A model generated the notes under the pieces. That model saw nothing but the letters and a program-made list of their open reading frames with translations, did no database searches and was not told the DNA's origin. From Flavobacterium piscisymbiosum (GTDB lineage Bacteria > Bacteroidota > Bacteroidia > Flavobacteriales > Flavobacteriaceae): a DNA stretch of 64,000 nucleotides. Shown here in pieces: positions 25,595 to 34,251 of the stretch. Numbering within the stretch: the stretch's first letter is position 1; each line of letters starts with the position of its first letter. A program made the translations under genes and the position numbers. Location of the stretch: positions 1,550,001 to 1,614,000 of the forward strand of contig NZ_JAJJMM010000001.1 of the NCBI RefSeq assembly GCF_020905295.1. The letters run 5' to 3'.

Positions 25595-27197
25595 ATCAAG
25601 ACGCAGTTTTGTAAAAGGAATTGGAGCTTCTTTATTGTTAATTCCGTTTCTGCAATTTTGTTCCGATAAAATTATCCAGCTGCTGCTTCGTTTGTCCGGA
25701 ACCAATCATCTTTTGGGGCATCGATTATGGATAAAAGATTTCCCAAAACCAACAACTCAAATTCATATTCCATATTTAATTGTTGGCGGCGGAATTTCAG
25801 GATTAAGCGCTGCAAGACAATTTCATAAAAAAGGAATTTCTGATTTTTTGATGCTTGAATTAGAAAGTCATTTGGGCGGAAACTCTTCAAACGGAGAAAA
25901 TAAATATTCTAAATTTCCTTTGGGTGCGCATTATTTGCCTTTGCCTAATTTTAAGGATAAAGAATTGTTGCAATTTCTTGAAGAAGAAAAAATCATATTA
26001 AGTTACGACTCAAAAGGATTGCCTGTTTTTGATGAATTGCAATTGTCTTTTGCTCCTGATGAACGTTTATTTTATAAAAACAACTGGCAGGAAGGTGTTG
26101 TCCCAAAAGAAGGAAACTCTAAAGATCAGGATCTGGAATTCCAACGTTTTTTTAAATTAATGGATACTTTTCGTGAAGGAAAAGGAAATGATGGCAAGTA
26201 TTTATTTGATATTCCGCTTCGTCTTTCTTCAGAAGATATTCAGACCAGAAGTTTGGATAAAATCACGATGAAAGAATGGTTTGAGACCAATAATTTCAAA
26301 GCAAAACCTTTGTTTGATTATATTGATTATTGCTGTAAAGATGATTTCGGACTTGGGATTCATTATGTTTCTGCCTGGGCTGGAATTCATTATTTTGCCG
26401 GACGAAAACAAGATGCATCTTCAGATAAAAAAGAAAGCGTTTTGACCTGGCCGGAAGGAAACGCCAGATTAGCCTCTCATCTCAAAAAATATACCGACAA
26501 AAAAACGTTGAAAAATCATCTGGTTTATGAGGTTAAAGTCGAAAACAATAAAGTGGTTGCCAAAGCTTTTGATGATGTCAAAAAAGTTTCGGTAGAAATT
26601 ATTGCTGATAAAGTAATCATGGCAACGCCACAGTTTGTGAATCAATATTTGATCAAGGACCGAAAAGAATTTACAAAAGAGTTTCATTATACGCCCTGGC
26701 TTTTGGCGAGCTTAACGGTCACAGATTTACCAGATAATTTTAGTTTTCCGCTTTCGTGGGATAATGTTATTTACGATGCAAAAGGTTTGGGTTATGTATA
26801 TGATCAGCACCAGTCTTTAAATCAAATTCAGTCCAAAAAAGTAATCACATATTATTATAGTTTCTCTTCAGCCGATTTAAGAAAATCACGAAAGGAATTG
26901 TATAAAAAGAATAAAGAATATTGGAAACAATTCGTTTTTGATGATCTTAAAATTGCACATCCGGATATTGAAGATTGTACCGAAGAAATGGAAGTTTTTC
27001 TTTTAGGCCACGGAATGGTAAGTCCTGCACCGGGTTTTATTTTTGGCAAAGCCAAAGAAGCAGCTTCAAAAAGTATTGAGAATAAAATCTATTTTGCCCA
27101 CACGGATTTATCCGGGATCTCGATTTTTGAAGAAGCTTTTCATCACGGAATTAATGTTGTAAACCAAATTTTAGATGAAACAACCCTGGATTCATAA
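25569..27197 (+). CDS. Tat-targeted FAD amine-oxidase-like flavoprotein
   Basis: 542 aa from the ATG at 25569 (a TTG directly before it is the alternative start). The N-terminus carries a twin-arginine signal (SKSRRSFVKGIGASLLLIPF) with a Cys soon after (LQFC), perhaps a lipid anchor though the lipobox is not canonical. The FAD Rossmann motif is YLIVGGGISGLSAARQF followed by LELESHLGGNSSNG, as in flavin amine oxidases and phytoene-desaturase relatives. The C-terminal FAD block reads IYFAHTDLSGISIFEEAFHHG. It overlaps the previous gene by 26 bp and the next by 23 bp. Given the partners, oxidation of a polyamine-type group outside the cytoplasm is a reasonable inference. Confidence 0.85.
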   Translation: MKNGENYSKSRRSFVKGIGASLLLIPFLQFCSDKIIQLLLRLSGTNHLLGHRLWIKDFPKPTTQIHIPYLIVGGGISGLSAARQFHKKGISDFLMLELESHLGGNSSNGENKYSKFPLGAHYLPLPNFKDKELLQFLEEEKIILSYDSKGLPVFDELQLSFAPDERLFYKNNWQEGVVPKEGNSKDQDLEFQRFFKLMDTFREGKGNDGKYLFDIPLRLSSEDIQTRSLDKITMKEWFETNNFKAKPLFDYIDYCCKDDFGLGIHYVSAWAGIHYFAGRKQDASSDKKESVLTWPEGNARLASHLKKYTDKKTLKNHLVYEVKVENNKVVAKAFDDVKKVSVEIIADKVIMATPQFVNQYLIKDRKEFTKEFHYTPWLLASLTVTDLPDNFSFPLSWDNVIYDAKGLGYVYDQHQSLNQIQSKKVITYYYSFSSADLRKSRKELYKKNKEYWKQFVFDDLKIAHPDIEDCTEEMEVFLLGHGMVSPAPGFIFGKAKEAASKSIENKIYFAHTDLSGISIFEEAFHHGINVVNQILDETTLDS

Positions 27198-28212
27198 AGC
27201 CAAAACCGATTTAGCGTTCATCATTGGTCCGTCCTTTTTTGTGTTGGCGATTATATTTTTGTTTCAGGATTATATTACTGAAATAGAAAATAAGTATTCG
27301 TTTTATACCTGGCTTTTTCTGATTGTTTTTATAGATGTGGCACACGTTTACGCGACTTTATTCAAAACCTATTTTGTGGCTGATGAATTCAAAAAGAACA
27401 AAAAGAGGTTATTGCTTTTGCCTGCAATTTGTTTCGCGATTGGCATTATTCTGTTCTCTTTTGGGAGTTTGGTTTTCTGGTCTTTTTTGGCTTATGTTGC
27501 TGTTTTTCATTTTATCAGGCAGCAATATGGTTTCATGCGATTGTATGCGAGAAACGAAGAAAAAACGAGAGTTTCTGTTATTATAGACAATCTCGCCATT
27601 TATGCATCAACAGGTTATCCTATGTTGTATTGGTTTTTTTCTTCGCAAAGGAAATTCAATTGGTTTGTGGCAAATGAGTTTTTTCGTTTTGAGAATGCCT
27701 TTTTATTACAAATATTGTTTTGGATTTACGTTTCGATTTTATTGATCTATGTAAGTTACACCATTCATAAAAGTATAAAAAACAGGTTTATCAATATTCC
27801 TAAAAATGCCATTATTCTGGGAACGGCGCTTTCGTGGTATTTTGGAATCGTGTATTTTAATGACGATCTTATTTTTACTTTACTAAATGTCGTCTCTCAC
27901 GGAATTCCGTACATGGCTTTGGTTTATTTTAGGGAAATCGAAAATAAACCGAATCAGACTTTGGGAGTTTTTAGTTATCTAAAAAGCTATAATGCGATTT
28001 TTATTTATATCCTGATTTTAATGGGAATTGCTTTTACCGAAGAATTTTTATGGGAAGTTCTGGTTTGGAAAGAAAACTTCTCGGTAGCGTCTATTGATTT
28101 TTCCGGATGGCAATTTTTAATAGTTCCGTTGTTAAGCGTACCGCAGTTTACCCATTATTTACTCGACGGATTTATTTGGAAGTCTAATAAAAGCCCAGTC
28201 AAAAGTTCTTGA
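27175..28212 (+). CDS. Polytopic membrane protein with conserved His residues
   Basis: 345 aa, about eight or nine hydrophobic helices. Several His lie at helix ends: DVAHVYATLFKTYF, AVFHFIRQQYGFMRLYARN, VVSHGIPYMALVYFRE and QFTHYLLDGFIWK near the C-terminus. His-rich spacing inside membrane helices resembles di-iron or quinone-linked membrane enzymes, but I recognise no named family. It overlaps the flavoprotein gene by 23 bp and closes the operon, so it may be a membrane electron acceptor or anchor for the Tat-exported flavoprotein. Confidence 0.7.
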   Translation: MKQPWIHKAKTDLAFIIGPSFFVLAIIFLFQDYITEIENKYSFYTWLFLIVFIDVAHVYATLFKTYFVADEFKKNKKRLLLLPAICFAIGIILFSFGSLVFWSFLAYVAVFHFIRQQYGFMRLYARNEEKTRVSVIIDNLAIYASTGYPMLYWFFSSQRKFNWFVANEFFRFENAFLLQILFWIYVSILLIYVSYTIHKSIKNRFINIPKNAIILGTALSWYFGIVYFNDDLIFTLLNVVSHGIPYMALVYFREIENKPNQTLGVFSYLKSYNAIFIYILILMGIAFTEEFLWEVLVWKENFSVASIDFSGWQFLIVPLLSVPQFTHYLLDGFIWKSNKSPVKSS

Positions 28213-28386
28213 AGTTGGAAAAAAATGAACACGAATTTCACCAATTAACACTAATTTTAATTCACGATTTAGTTTGTGAAATTAATTCCACGAACTTATC
28301 CGTGTGAATTCGTAAAATTCGTATTTACTTTTTCATACGCTACTGAAATCCAACTAAAATTTCTTGAAAAAACTAAAATATCTCGT

Positions 28387-28455
28387 CTAGCCCCGATAGT
28401 AGCGATATCCTTTTATGGCGGGGTTCGCCATAAAAGATATAGCTAATAGCGGGAC
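28387..28455. repeat. Dispersed GATATCC hairpin repeat, copy 2
   Basis: Homologous to 3072-3141. The stem ATATCCTTTTATGGCG pairs with CGCCATAAAAGATAT (one bulged C), loop GGGTT. The flanks TAGCCCCGATAGTAGC and AGCTAATAGCGGGA also match copy 1. The rest of 28213-28493 contains degraded host-repeat sequence (ACACGAATTTCACCAATT) and no gene. Confidence 0.7.
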
Positions 28456-28493
28456 AATTGGTGTTTTGGAAATTGATTTTATGCTTCTAAAAA

Positions 28494-29255
28494 CTAATCC
28501 TGCAAAATCATTTTTGCTTTAGGAACAATACGATTAACAAAGAATTTATAAGCAGTTTCTGAAGGATGTAAACCATCTGAAGCAACTAAATTGCTGTTGC
28601 CTTGGCGTGTAATATCTGTGATGGAAATAAAATTGACTCCGTTTGTGATACACGTATTTTCGGCAAAAGTATTGTATTGGTCGATTTCGTTCGAAATTTC
28701 TGCGCGTTTTGAACTACTGTAACCCGAAGCAAATGGGGTATAAGCATAATCAGGAATCGAGACTACGATTAGGTTTTTCTTGTCACCTTTTGCCAGTTGT
28801 ATGGCTTTGTTGAGTAATTGCGGAAATTCTTTTTGATAGACAGAAAAGTCAATGTGCTGATATTGATTGTTTACACCAATTAAAAGTGTAACCAAATCAT
28901 AAGTAGCATCAGGATTTTCGTTGTTGATAGCCGAGATCAGGTTTGAAGTTGTCCAGCCTGTTCTTGCAATGACTTTTAATGAAAAATCGGTTTGAGGGTA
29001 AATTGTTTTTAAACTTGATTTTAACTGTTCAGGAAAACGACAGGTTTCGCAAACACTTTGTCCAATAGTGTAACTATCGCCTAAAGCTAAATATTTTACA
29101 GAGCCTGAAATGGGAGTAGTTGGTATTTCTGTTTTTGGTGGAGTAACAGGCACCGGAGGAGTAACTGCCGTTTTTGATGCGGAATCGTCAGAACTGCAGC
29201 TTAAAAGGAATATAGAAAGAATAACAATAACTATTTGTTTGAAATGTGATTTCAT
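28494..29255 (-). CDS. SGNH/GDSL-hydrolase lipoprotein
   Basis: 253 aa from the ATG at 29255 (MKSHFKQIVIVILSIFLLSC), preferred over the upstream ATG at 29291 because it places the lipobox (FLLS-C) at a normal distance. A Ser/Asp/Pro-rich linker follows. SGNH blocks: YLALGDSYTIGQ (nucleophile Ser), LLIGVNNQYQ (block III) and DGLHPSETAY (Asp and His). It is an outer-membrane esterase or lipase/deacetylase anchored by lipid; the substrate is unknown. Cys residues CETC after the GDS block may form a disulfide. Confidence 0.88.
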   Translation of the reverse strand: MKSHFKQIVIVILSIFLLSCSSDDSASKTAVTPPVPVTPPKTEIPTTPISGSVKYLALGDSYTIGQSVCETCRFPEQLKSSLKTIYPQTDFSLKVIARTGWTTSNLISAINNENPDATYDLVTLLIGVNNQYQHIDFSVYQKEFPQLLNKAIQLAKGDKKNLIVVSIPDYAYTPFASGYSSSKRAEISNEIDQYNTFAENTCITNGVNFISITDITRQGNSNLVASDGLHPSETAYKFFVNRIVPKAKMILQD

Positions 29256-29321
29256 AATTTGTTTAATTAGATTCAGGATCATTTTAAACAAATAGTTACG
29301 TTATATAACCTGTTTTGGTTT

Positions 29322-30104
29322 TTAAACCATCTCGGTTTTCATCACGATTTCTTCTTCGATGGCATTCCAGAGTCCGATTCGTTTTTCTAATGCAAGGATC
29401 GAAATTTCTTCCACTTCTTTCCATTTTTGAGCATCGTCTTCGCATAAATCAGAGATCATTTGCATGGCCAGTGGTCCGTGTTCATCGGCATCAAGTTCGA
29501 TATGTCTTTCGAAATAATAAAGTAATTTGCTTAAATCAATATCCGGAAGGTTTTGTTGAAAGTTTTTCAGGATTGCGGTAAACATACTTGGGATTAAATC
29601 TTCTCTTCCAAAGGTAAATGCAGCGGCAATTTCATGAGGTTTTCCTTCTTCGATTACTCTAAAGGTAAAGTCCAAAAAGGCTTTTGTATCCGGGTGTAAT
29701 GTGCTTTGTTTGATGGCAACAAAAATGTTATGCAGCGAATTTACTTCAGATAAAAAGGTGTTGATTCCTGTAGTATCTGCGCCGCAATCTTCCATTGCTT
29801 CAATATACATTTCATAATGACTTTGTCTTCTTCCGTCGATGCTTAAGTCAGTTTCTTCGGCAAGAACAATTTCATTGATTAAGTATCTTGTTTCAGGATT
29901 TTTTGTTGCAAACCAAGGAGTTGTAGTACAAGTAAGCTTGGCTTGTAATGCTTTTAATAATGACATAAAATCCCAAACAGCAAAAACGTGGCTTTCTAAG
30001 AAACTATGTAAGTCATCGATGCTTTGAATTTTATTGTATAAAGAATGTTGTAAAAGTTGATCTTTTTGAGGTTGAATGCTATTGTGGATAGTTTCAATAT
30101 TCAT
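29322..30104 (-). CDS. DUF3050-family protein (haem-oxygenase-like fold)
   Basis: 260 aa. SHVFAVWDFMSLLKALQAKL, then TPWFATKNPETRYLINEIVL-AEETD and SHYEMYIEAMEDCGAD, is the DUF3050 signature. The remaining helices (PHEIAAAFTFGREDLIPSMF, YFERHIELDADEHGPLA) contain the Glu/His residues placed like metal ligands of haem-oxygenase-like di-iron oxidases. A cytoplasmic enzyme is likely but its reaction is unknown. It lies downstream of the glutaryl-CoA dehydrogenase-like gene, separated by a hairpin. Confidence 0.85.
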   Translation of the reverse strand: MNIETIHNSIQPQKDQLLQHSLYNKIQSIDDLHSFLESHVFAVWDFMSLLKALQAKLTCTTTPWFATKNPETRYLINEIVLAEETDLSIDGRRQSHYEMYIEAMEDCGADTTGINTFLSEVNSLHNIFVAIKQSTLHPDTKAFLDFTFRVIEEGKPHEIAAAFTFGREDLIPSMFTAILKNFQQNLPDIDLSKLLYYFERHIELDADEHGPLAMQMISDLCEDDAQKWKEVEEISILALEKRIGLWNAIEEEIVMKTEMV

Positions 30105-30120
30105 TTTCGTAAATTTTTGG

Positions 30121-30158
30121 CAAAGATAAAAAGCTTCCCGGTTAGAAGAAGCTTTTTT
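30121..30158 (-). terminator. Terminator hairpin with adjacent -7 element
   Basis: AAAAGCTTC (30129-30137) pairs with GAAGCTTTT (30148-30156) and is T-flanked on both sides, so it can terminate the dehydrogenase transcript. The minus-strand TATCTTTG at 30128-30121 directly after it matches TAnnTTTG and could start the DUF3050 transcript. Confidence 0.6.
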
Positions 30159-30192
30159 ATATTGTTTTTGTATATATTTTAATAGTTGTTTA

Positions 30193-31371
30193 CTATTTAA
30201 AAGCTGGAATTCCAGTTACATCCATTCCGGTAATCAGTAAATGTATGTCGTGAGTTCCTTCATAAGTGATCACACTTTCGAGGTTCATCATGTGTCTCAT
30301 GATCGAATATTCGCCTGTAATTCCCATGCCGCCCAGCATTTGTCTGGCTTCGCGGGCAATGTGAATTGCCATATCGACATTGTTACGTTTGGCCATCGAG
30401 ATTTGAGCTGTTGTTGCTTTTCCTTCGTTTCTTAAAACGCCTAAACGCCAGGTTAATAATTGTGCTTTTGTGATTTCGGTAATCATTTCTGCCAGTTTTT
30501 TCTGTTGTAGTTGTGTTCCTCCAATTGGTTTTCCAAACTGAATTCTTTCTTTTGCATATCTCAAAGCTGTATCGTAACAATCCATTGCAGCACCAATTGC
30601 TCCCCAGGCAATTCCGTATCTTGCTGAATCTAGACATCCAAGAGGTGCTCCAAGACCAGATTTATTAGGTAGTAAGTTTTCTTTAGGAACTTTTACATTA
30701 TCAAAAATCAATTCTCCTGTTGATGATGCACGAAGCGACCATTTATTGTGCGTTTCAGGAGTTGTAAAGCCTTCCATTCCGCGTTCAACGATCAGTCCGT
30801 GAATTCTTCCTGATTCGTCTTTTGCCCAAACTACTGCAATATCTGCAAAAGGCGCATTCGAGATCCACATTTTGGCACCGTTTAAAAGATAATGGTCTCC
30901 CTTGTCTTTAAAATTGGTAATCATACTTCCCGGATCAGAACCGTGATCAGGTTCAGTCAAACCAAAACAGCCCATGAATTCTCCTGTTGCCAGTTTTGGT
31001 AAGTATTTCATGCGTTGTTCTTCGTTTCCGTATTTCCAAATAGGATACATAACTAAGGAAGACTGAACAGATGAGGTTGATCTTACGCCAGAATCCCCTC
31101 GCTCGATTTCCTGCATGATTAAACCGTACGAAATTTGGTCTAATCCGGCACCACCATATTCAACAGGAATATAGGGACCAAAACCACCAATTTCTCCAAG
31201 TCCTTTAATAATTTGTTTAGGAAATTCTGCTTTTTGAGCATATTCTTCTATAATAGGAGAAACTTCTCTTTTTACCCATGCACGAGCAGATTCGCGAACT
31301 AGTTTATGTTCGTCTGTCAATAAATCGTCAAGGTTGTAATAATCCGGAGCTTGAAATAAATCTGGTTTCAT
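30193..31371 (-). CDS. Glutaryl-CoA dehydrogenase-like acyl-CoA dehydrogenase
   Basis: 392 aa, normal family length. Blocks in order: EYGGAGLDQISYGLIMQEIE, CFGLTEPDHGSDPGSM (FAD-binding), LNGAKMWISNAPFADIAVVW, ARYGIAWGAIGAAMDCYDTA, QFGKPIGGTQLQQKKLA, and YEGTHDIHLLITG with the catalytic Glu. The order and the YEGTHDIH ending match glutaryl-CoA dehydrogenases (lysine/tryptophan degradation to crotonyl-CoA) better than short-chain enzymes. Cytoplasmic, FAD-dependent. No other catabolic genes beside it. Confidence 0.9.
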   Translation of the reverse strand: MKPDLFQAPDYYNLDDLLTDEHKLVRESARAWVKREVSPIIEEYAQKAEFPKQIIKGLGEIGGFGPYIPVEYGGAGLDQISYGLIMQEIERGDSGVRSTSSVQSSLVMYPIWKYGNEEQRMKYLPKLATGEFMGCFGLTEPDHGSDPGSMITNFKDKGDHYLLNGAKMWISNAPFADIAVVWAKDESGRIHGLIVERGMEGFTTPETHNKWSLRASSTGELIFDNVKVPKENLLPNKSGLGAPLGCLDSARYGIAWGAIGAAMDCYDTALRYAKERIQFGKPIGGTQLQQKKLAEMITEITKAQLLTWRLGVLRNEGKATTAQISMAKRNNVDMAIHIAREARQMLGGMGITGEYSIMRHMMNLESVITYEGTHDIHLLITGMDVTGIPAFK

Positions 31372-31539
31372 TTGTGATAGTTTTTACAAAAACAAATTTA
31401 CGCAATAAAAATATAACAAAACAATGTTAAATTGTTATATTTTTATAATACATAAAGAAGAAAATTAGTATAAACCCAAATTAATTTTAGTTTATTGAAA
31501 ATTTATGCGCTATTTTTGAGATTCCAAAAAACAAATTTA

Positions 31540-33291
31540 ATGAGGCTGATCATCTCTTTTTTACTTTTTTTTGTTCTGAATACGGCAGTTTCTCAACAGA
31601 AAAAGGCTTTAACAGAACAAGAGTACTTAGTATTGCAAAATAAAATTAGGCTAAATATTAATATAAATATTGATAGTGCCTTTGTATATGCAAATAGAAT
31701 GGCTAGTTCTAATGACAATAAACACTTAGCTTTTGCAAATGGAGCCTTATCTTATTTGTTGCAGTTGCAAGGAAATACTGCAAAATCTAAAGAGAAACAT
31801 CAATTAGCATTAAAATATTTGGATAAAGTACCTGAGTCGAGAGACAAAATACAGATTAAAGCATCTATATATAATTATGCAGGATTAACAGAATGGAAAA
31901 GGGCTAATTTTAGTAAAGCTCTTGAAAACTACCAGGAAGGAATCAAACTTTCTATTCAAATTGGGGATATTGTTCAAGTTGTAAAGTTTAGAAATAACAT
32001 TGCTTCAATAAATGATGCTGTAGGTAATTATCGTCTGGCTATTAAAGATCTGAGGAAACTTAACGATTTTGTTGATAAAAATGAAGGCGTATATAACAGG
32101 TCACAATTTTTAAATAATAAAAGTAATATCAATCTTACTCTGGCGAGTTCGTATGAAAATTACTATATGAAAAATTTAAATCAGGGTATCTTACTTGATT
32201 CAGCTAAATATTTTTATAAAAAAACAGTTAGTTATTCTCAAAATTTCCTGGATAATAAGATTGTAGCAAAATTAAGTTTGGGTAATATTTATAGTTTGCA
32301 GAAAGATTATGCAAATGCTGAAAAAACATACTACGATATTGTTTTTTTAGCACATCAAAATAAAATGCCAGAAATGATATGCACGGCAAATTACAATTTG
32401 GGTGACATATATTATACAACAAAAAAATACGATAAGGCTTTAGTTTTTTTTAGAAAAACCGACTCGATTGCCGCTCTTACAAAAACAAATCAGGTAGACT
32501 ATTTGAAGTCAAATTATTATCAGGCAAAAATTTACAACATACTTAAGGAACCTGAGCTAGCTTACAAACACTCAAAGATATATTTGGATAATTATGAGAA
32601 TTCCGAGTCAAAGCTGAACGAACAAATCCTGGAGGTAAATTATAAATTAGGTGTTGGAGATTTGACTACTGAAATGGTTACTATTCAGGAAAAATATAAA
32701 TATGATGTTTTCCTTAATAAAGCCTTGAAAGTTTTTTATGTTCTAATATTTATTACGGTTGTCTTTTTGCTAATTAAAAATATAAGAGATAAAAATAAGG
32801 CGCACAAGAAAATGAATGCTTTGATTGAAGAGTTTAAAGCTAATCTCGAAAAGAAAAGTCAGGTTAAACCTGAAGAAAAAGAGGAGGTATTGTTAGAACC
32901 TGAGGAAATTCAGTTGAAGAAAGAAAATGTCAATTTAAGTATTGATGAAGCCAAAGAAAATAAAATAGTAGAAAAATTACTCGCGCTCGAAAGCAAATTA
33001 GAGTATTTAAATGCTGATTTTACTTTGCCTTATGTTGCCAAAAAGATAAAAACCAATACAACCTATTTATCTTATGTGGTAAACAAACGATTTGGGAAAT
33101 CTTTTGGGGAATATTCTAACGAGCTTAAAATTAATTATGTAATCAACGAAATGATTACCAATCATATGTATCGAAAATATTCTACCCAGGCTATTGCAGA
33201 AAGCGTTGGGTTTAAAAATGCGGTTTCATTCGCAAAATCATTTCGCAAAAGAACTGGAGTATCTCCAGCTCAATTTGCGAATAATATTTAA
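31540..33291 (+). CDS. TPR transmembrane AraC-type regulator
   Basis: 583 aa from the ATG at 31540 (MRLIISFLLFFVLNTAVSQQ, a signal peptide); the frame opens upstream at a TTG (31495), which is less likely. Residues 25-400 are TPR units, periplasmic. One membrane segment near residue 405-425 (VFYVLIFITVVFLLIKNI). The cytoplasmic C-terminus ends in an AraC HTH: LPYVAKKIKTNTTYLSYVVN, then AIAESVGFKNAVSFAKSFRK-RTGVSPAQF. This layout signals from the periplasm to DNA in one protein. Its 3' end faces the minus-strand precursor cluster, and it is the only regulator in the peptide locus, so I infer it controls those genes. Confidence 0.88.
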   Translation: MRLIISFLLFFVLNTAVSQQKKALTEQEYLVLQNKIRLNININIDSAFVYANRMASSNDNKHLAFANGALSYLLQLQGNTAKSKEKHQLALKYLDKVPESRDKIQIKASIYNYAGLTEWKRANFSKALENYQEGIKLSIQIGDIVQVVKFRNNIASINDAVGNYRLAIKDLRKLNDFVDKNEGVYNRSQFLNNKSNINLTLASSYENYYMKNLNQGILLDSAKYFYKKTVSYSQNFLDNKIVAKLSLGNIYSLQKDYANAEKTYYDIVFLAHQNKMPEMICTANYNLGDIYYTTKKYDKALVFFRKTDSIAALTKTNQVDYLKSNYYQAKIYNILKEPELAYKHSKIYLDNYENSESKLNEQILEVNYKLGVGDLTTEMVTIQEKYKYDVFLNKALKVFYVLIFITVVFLLIKNIRDKNKAHKKMNALIEEFKANLEKKSQVKPEEKEEVLLEPEEIQLKKENVNLSIDEAKENKIVEKLLALESKLEYLNADFTLPYVAKKIKTNTTYLSYVVNKRFGKSFGEYSNELKINYVINEMITNHMYRKYSTQAIAESVGFKNAVSFAKSFRKRTGVSPAQFANNI

Positions 33292-33311
33292 TTCAAAAAT
33301 CTATTTTAATT

Positions 33312-33386
33312 TCCTTAAATAGTATTTTGTAGATTTTTAGGTAATTTTTCGATTCAAAATCTTCGAATTTTGCTCCGTATTTTTTT
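33312..33386 (-). pseudogene. Decayed sixth copy of the KGNG-type precursor
   Basis: On the minus strand the segment starting near 33386 aligns with the leader of the precursors to its right (encoding K-F-E-D-F-E, then residues matching KN, and a TATTTAAGG where others have ATTCAAGGAGG). The start codon is lost, the frame shifts and no Gly-Lys tail remains. It lies between the AraC regulator and the first intact precursor, at the end of the array. Confidence 0.6.
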
Positions 33387-33424
33387 TGATAGTCACGGGG
33401 GGATTAAATTTTTAAAATCTAATA

Positions 33425-33559
33425 TTATCCATTTCCTTTTCCGTTACCTTTACTTGGGTCTACAGGGTCGTCACCTCCACCACCGTGAATAGTTTTTTGT
33501 TGATTTTTAGATATTTTTTGAGTTTCAAAATCTTCAAATTTTATTTTGTTATTTTTCAT
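33425..33559 (-). CDS. Double-glycine precursor peptide, KGNG family, member 1
   Basis: 44 aa: leader MKNNKIKFEDFETQKISKNQ then QKTIHGG, core GGDDPVDPSKGNGKGNG. The leader ends in the GG site expected for C39 peptidases. The core has no Cys and is Gly/Lys/Asp-rich with the shared DPSKGNGKGNG. It is one of five paralogues in tandem on this strand, with an exporter carrying a C39 peptidase at 38110. Exact cleavage site is ambiguous because of the GGGG run. Confidence 0.8.
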   Translation of the reverse strand: MKNNKIKFEDFETQKISKNQQKTIHGGGGDDPVDPSKGNGKGNG

Positions 33560-33613
33560 GATACTATAATTTACAGTTTTTAATATTAATTTTTTGAGAT
33601 GTAATTTTGTTAT

Positions 33614-33748
33614 TTAGATTACGCCATTTCCTTTTCCATTACCTTTACTTGGATCCACTGGATCGTCACCTCCTTGAATAGCTTTTTGTTGGCTTTTAGA
33701 TAATTTTTCAATTTTGAACTCTTCGAATTTTGATATTTGATTTTTCAT
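33614..33748 (-). CDS. Double-glycine precursor peptide, KGNG family, member 2
   Basis: 44 aa: leader MKNQISKFEEFKIEKLSKSQ then QKAIQGG, core DDPVDPSKGNGKGNGVI. Same design as its neighbours, with a two-residue extension at the C-terminus. Start chosen because KNQ at the N-terminus is shared by members 2 and 3 and the upstream 20 bp (AACCCTAATAAAACAATC) is nearly identical in front of member 3. Confidence 0.8.
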   Translation of the reverse strand: MKNQISKFEEFKIEKLSKSQQKAIQGGDDPVDPSKGNGKGNGVI

Positions 33749-33786
33749 GATTGTTTTATTAGGGTTGTTGATTTAAATCTTAAAAT

Positions 33787-33921
33787 TTATCCATTTCCTT
33801 TTCCATTACCTTTACTTGGATCTACAGGTTCGTCGCCTCCACCTCCTTGAATAGTTTTTTGTTGGCTTTTAGATAATTTTTCAATTTTAAATTCTTCAAA
33901 TTTTGATGCTTGATTTTTCAT
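33787..33921 (-). CDS. Double-glycine precursor peptide, KGNG family, member 3
   Basis: 44 aa: leader MKNQASKFEEFKIEKLSKSQ then QKTIQGG, core GGDEPVDPSKGNGKGNG. Closest to member 2 in the leader and to member 1 in the GGGG junction. It carries the same upstream A-rich segment as member 2, showing recent duplication that included the 5' flank. Confidence 0.8.
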   Translation of the reverse strand: MKNQASKFEEFKIEKLSKSQQKTIQGGGGDEPVDPSKGNGKGNG

Positions 33922-33974
33922 GATTGTTTTATTAGGGTTGTTTTTATTAGAGTTATTGATTTAAATCTTAAAAT

Positions 33975-34103
33975 TTATCCATTTCCTTTTCCATTTCCTT
34001 TACTTGGATCTACAGGTTCGTCACCTCCTTGAATGGTTTTTTGTTGATTTTTTGCTAATTTTTCAAATTCGAAATCGCTGATATTTAATTTTTGAGTTGC
34101 CAT
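33975..34103 (-). CDS. Double-glycine precursor peptide, KGNG family, member 4
   Basis: 42 aa: leader MATQKLNISDFEFEKLAKNQ then QKTIQGG, core DEPVDPSKGNGKGNG. The leader has diverged from members 1-3 (first 10 residues differ) but the last 12 leader residues and the core are conserved, so selection acts on the junction and core. Confidence 0.8.
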   Translation of the reverse strand: MATQKLNISDFEFEKLAKNQQKTIQGGDEPVDPSKGNGKGNG

Positions 34104-34251
34104 TTTTTTATTTTTTATGATTAATTTTTGTTTAAAAAGTCTCTCCCCATAAGAGGAATTATTCGTTATTTAAGATTGTATTTTTGATTTTTAAGAGTAT
34201 TTTTTTATAAGAAAATACACGTATTAAAGTCGTTATTTTTTACTGCTCAAA

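Noticed and set aside
28885..29310. Copy of the ECF motif near the SGNH lipoprotein (GTTACGTTATATAACC)
   Set aside because: It resembles only one flank of the motif, lacks the second block at 13 nt and is itself a short palindrome.
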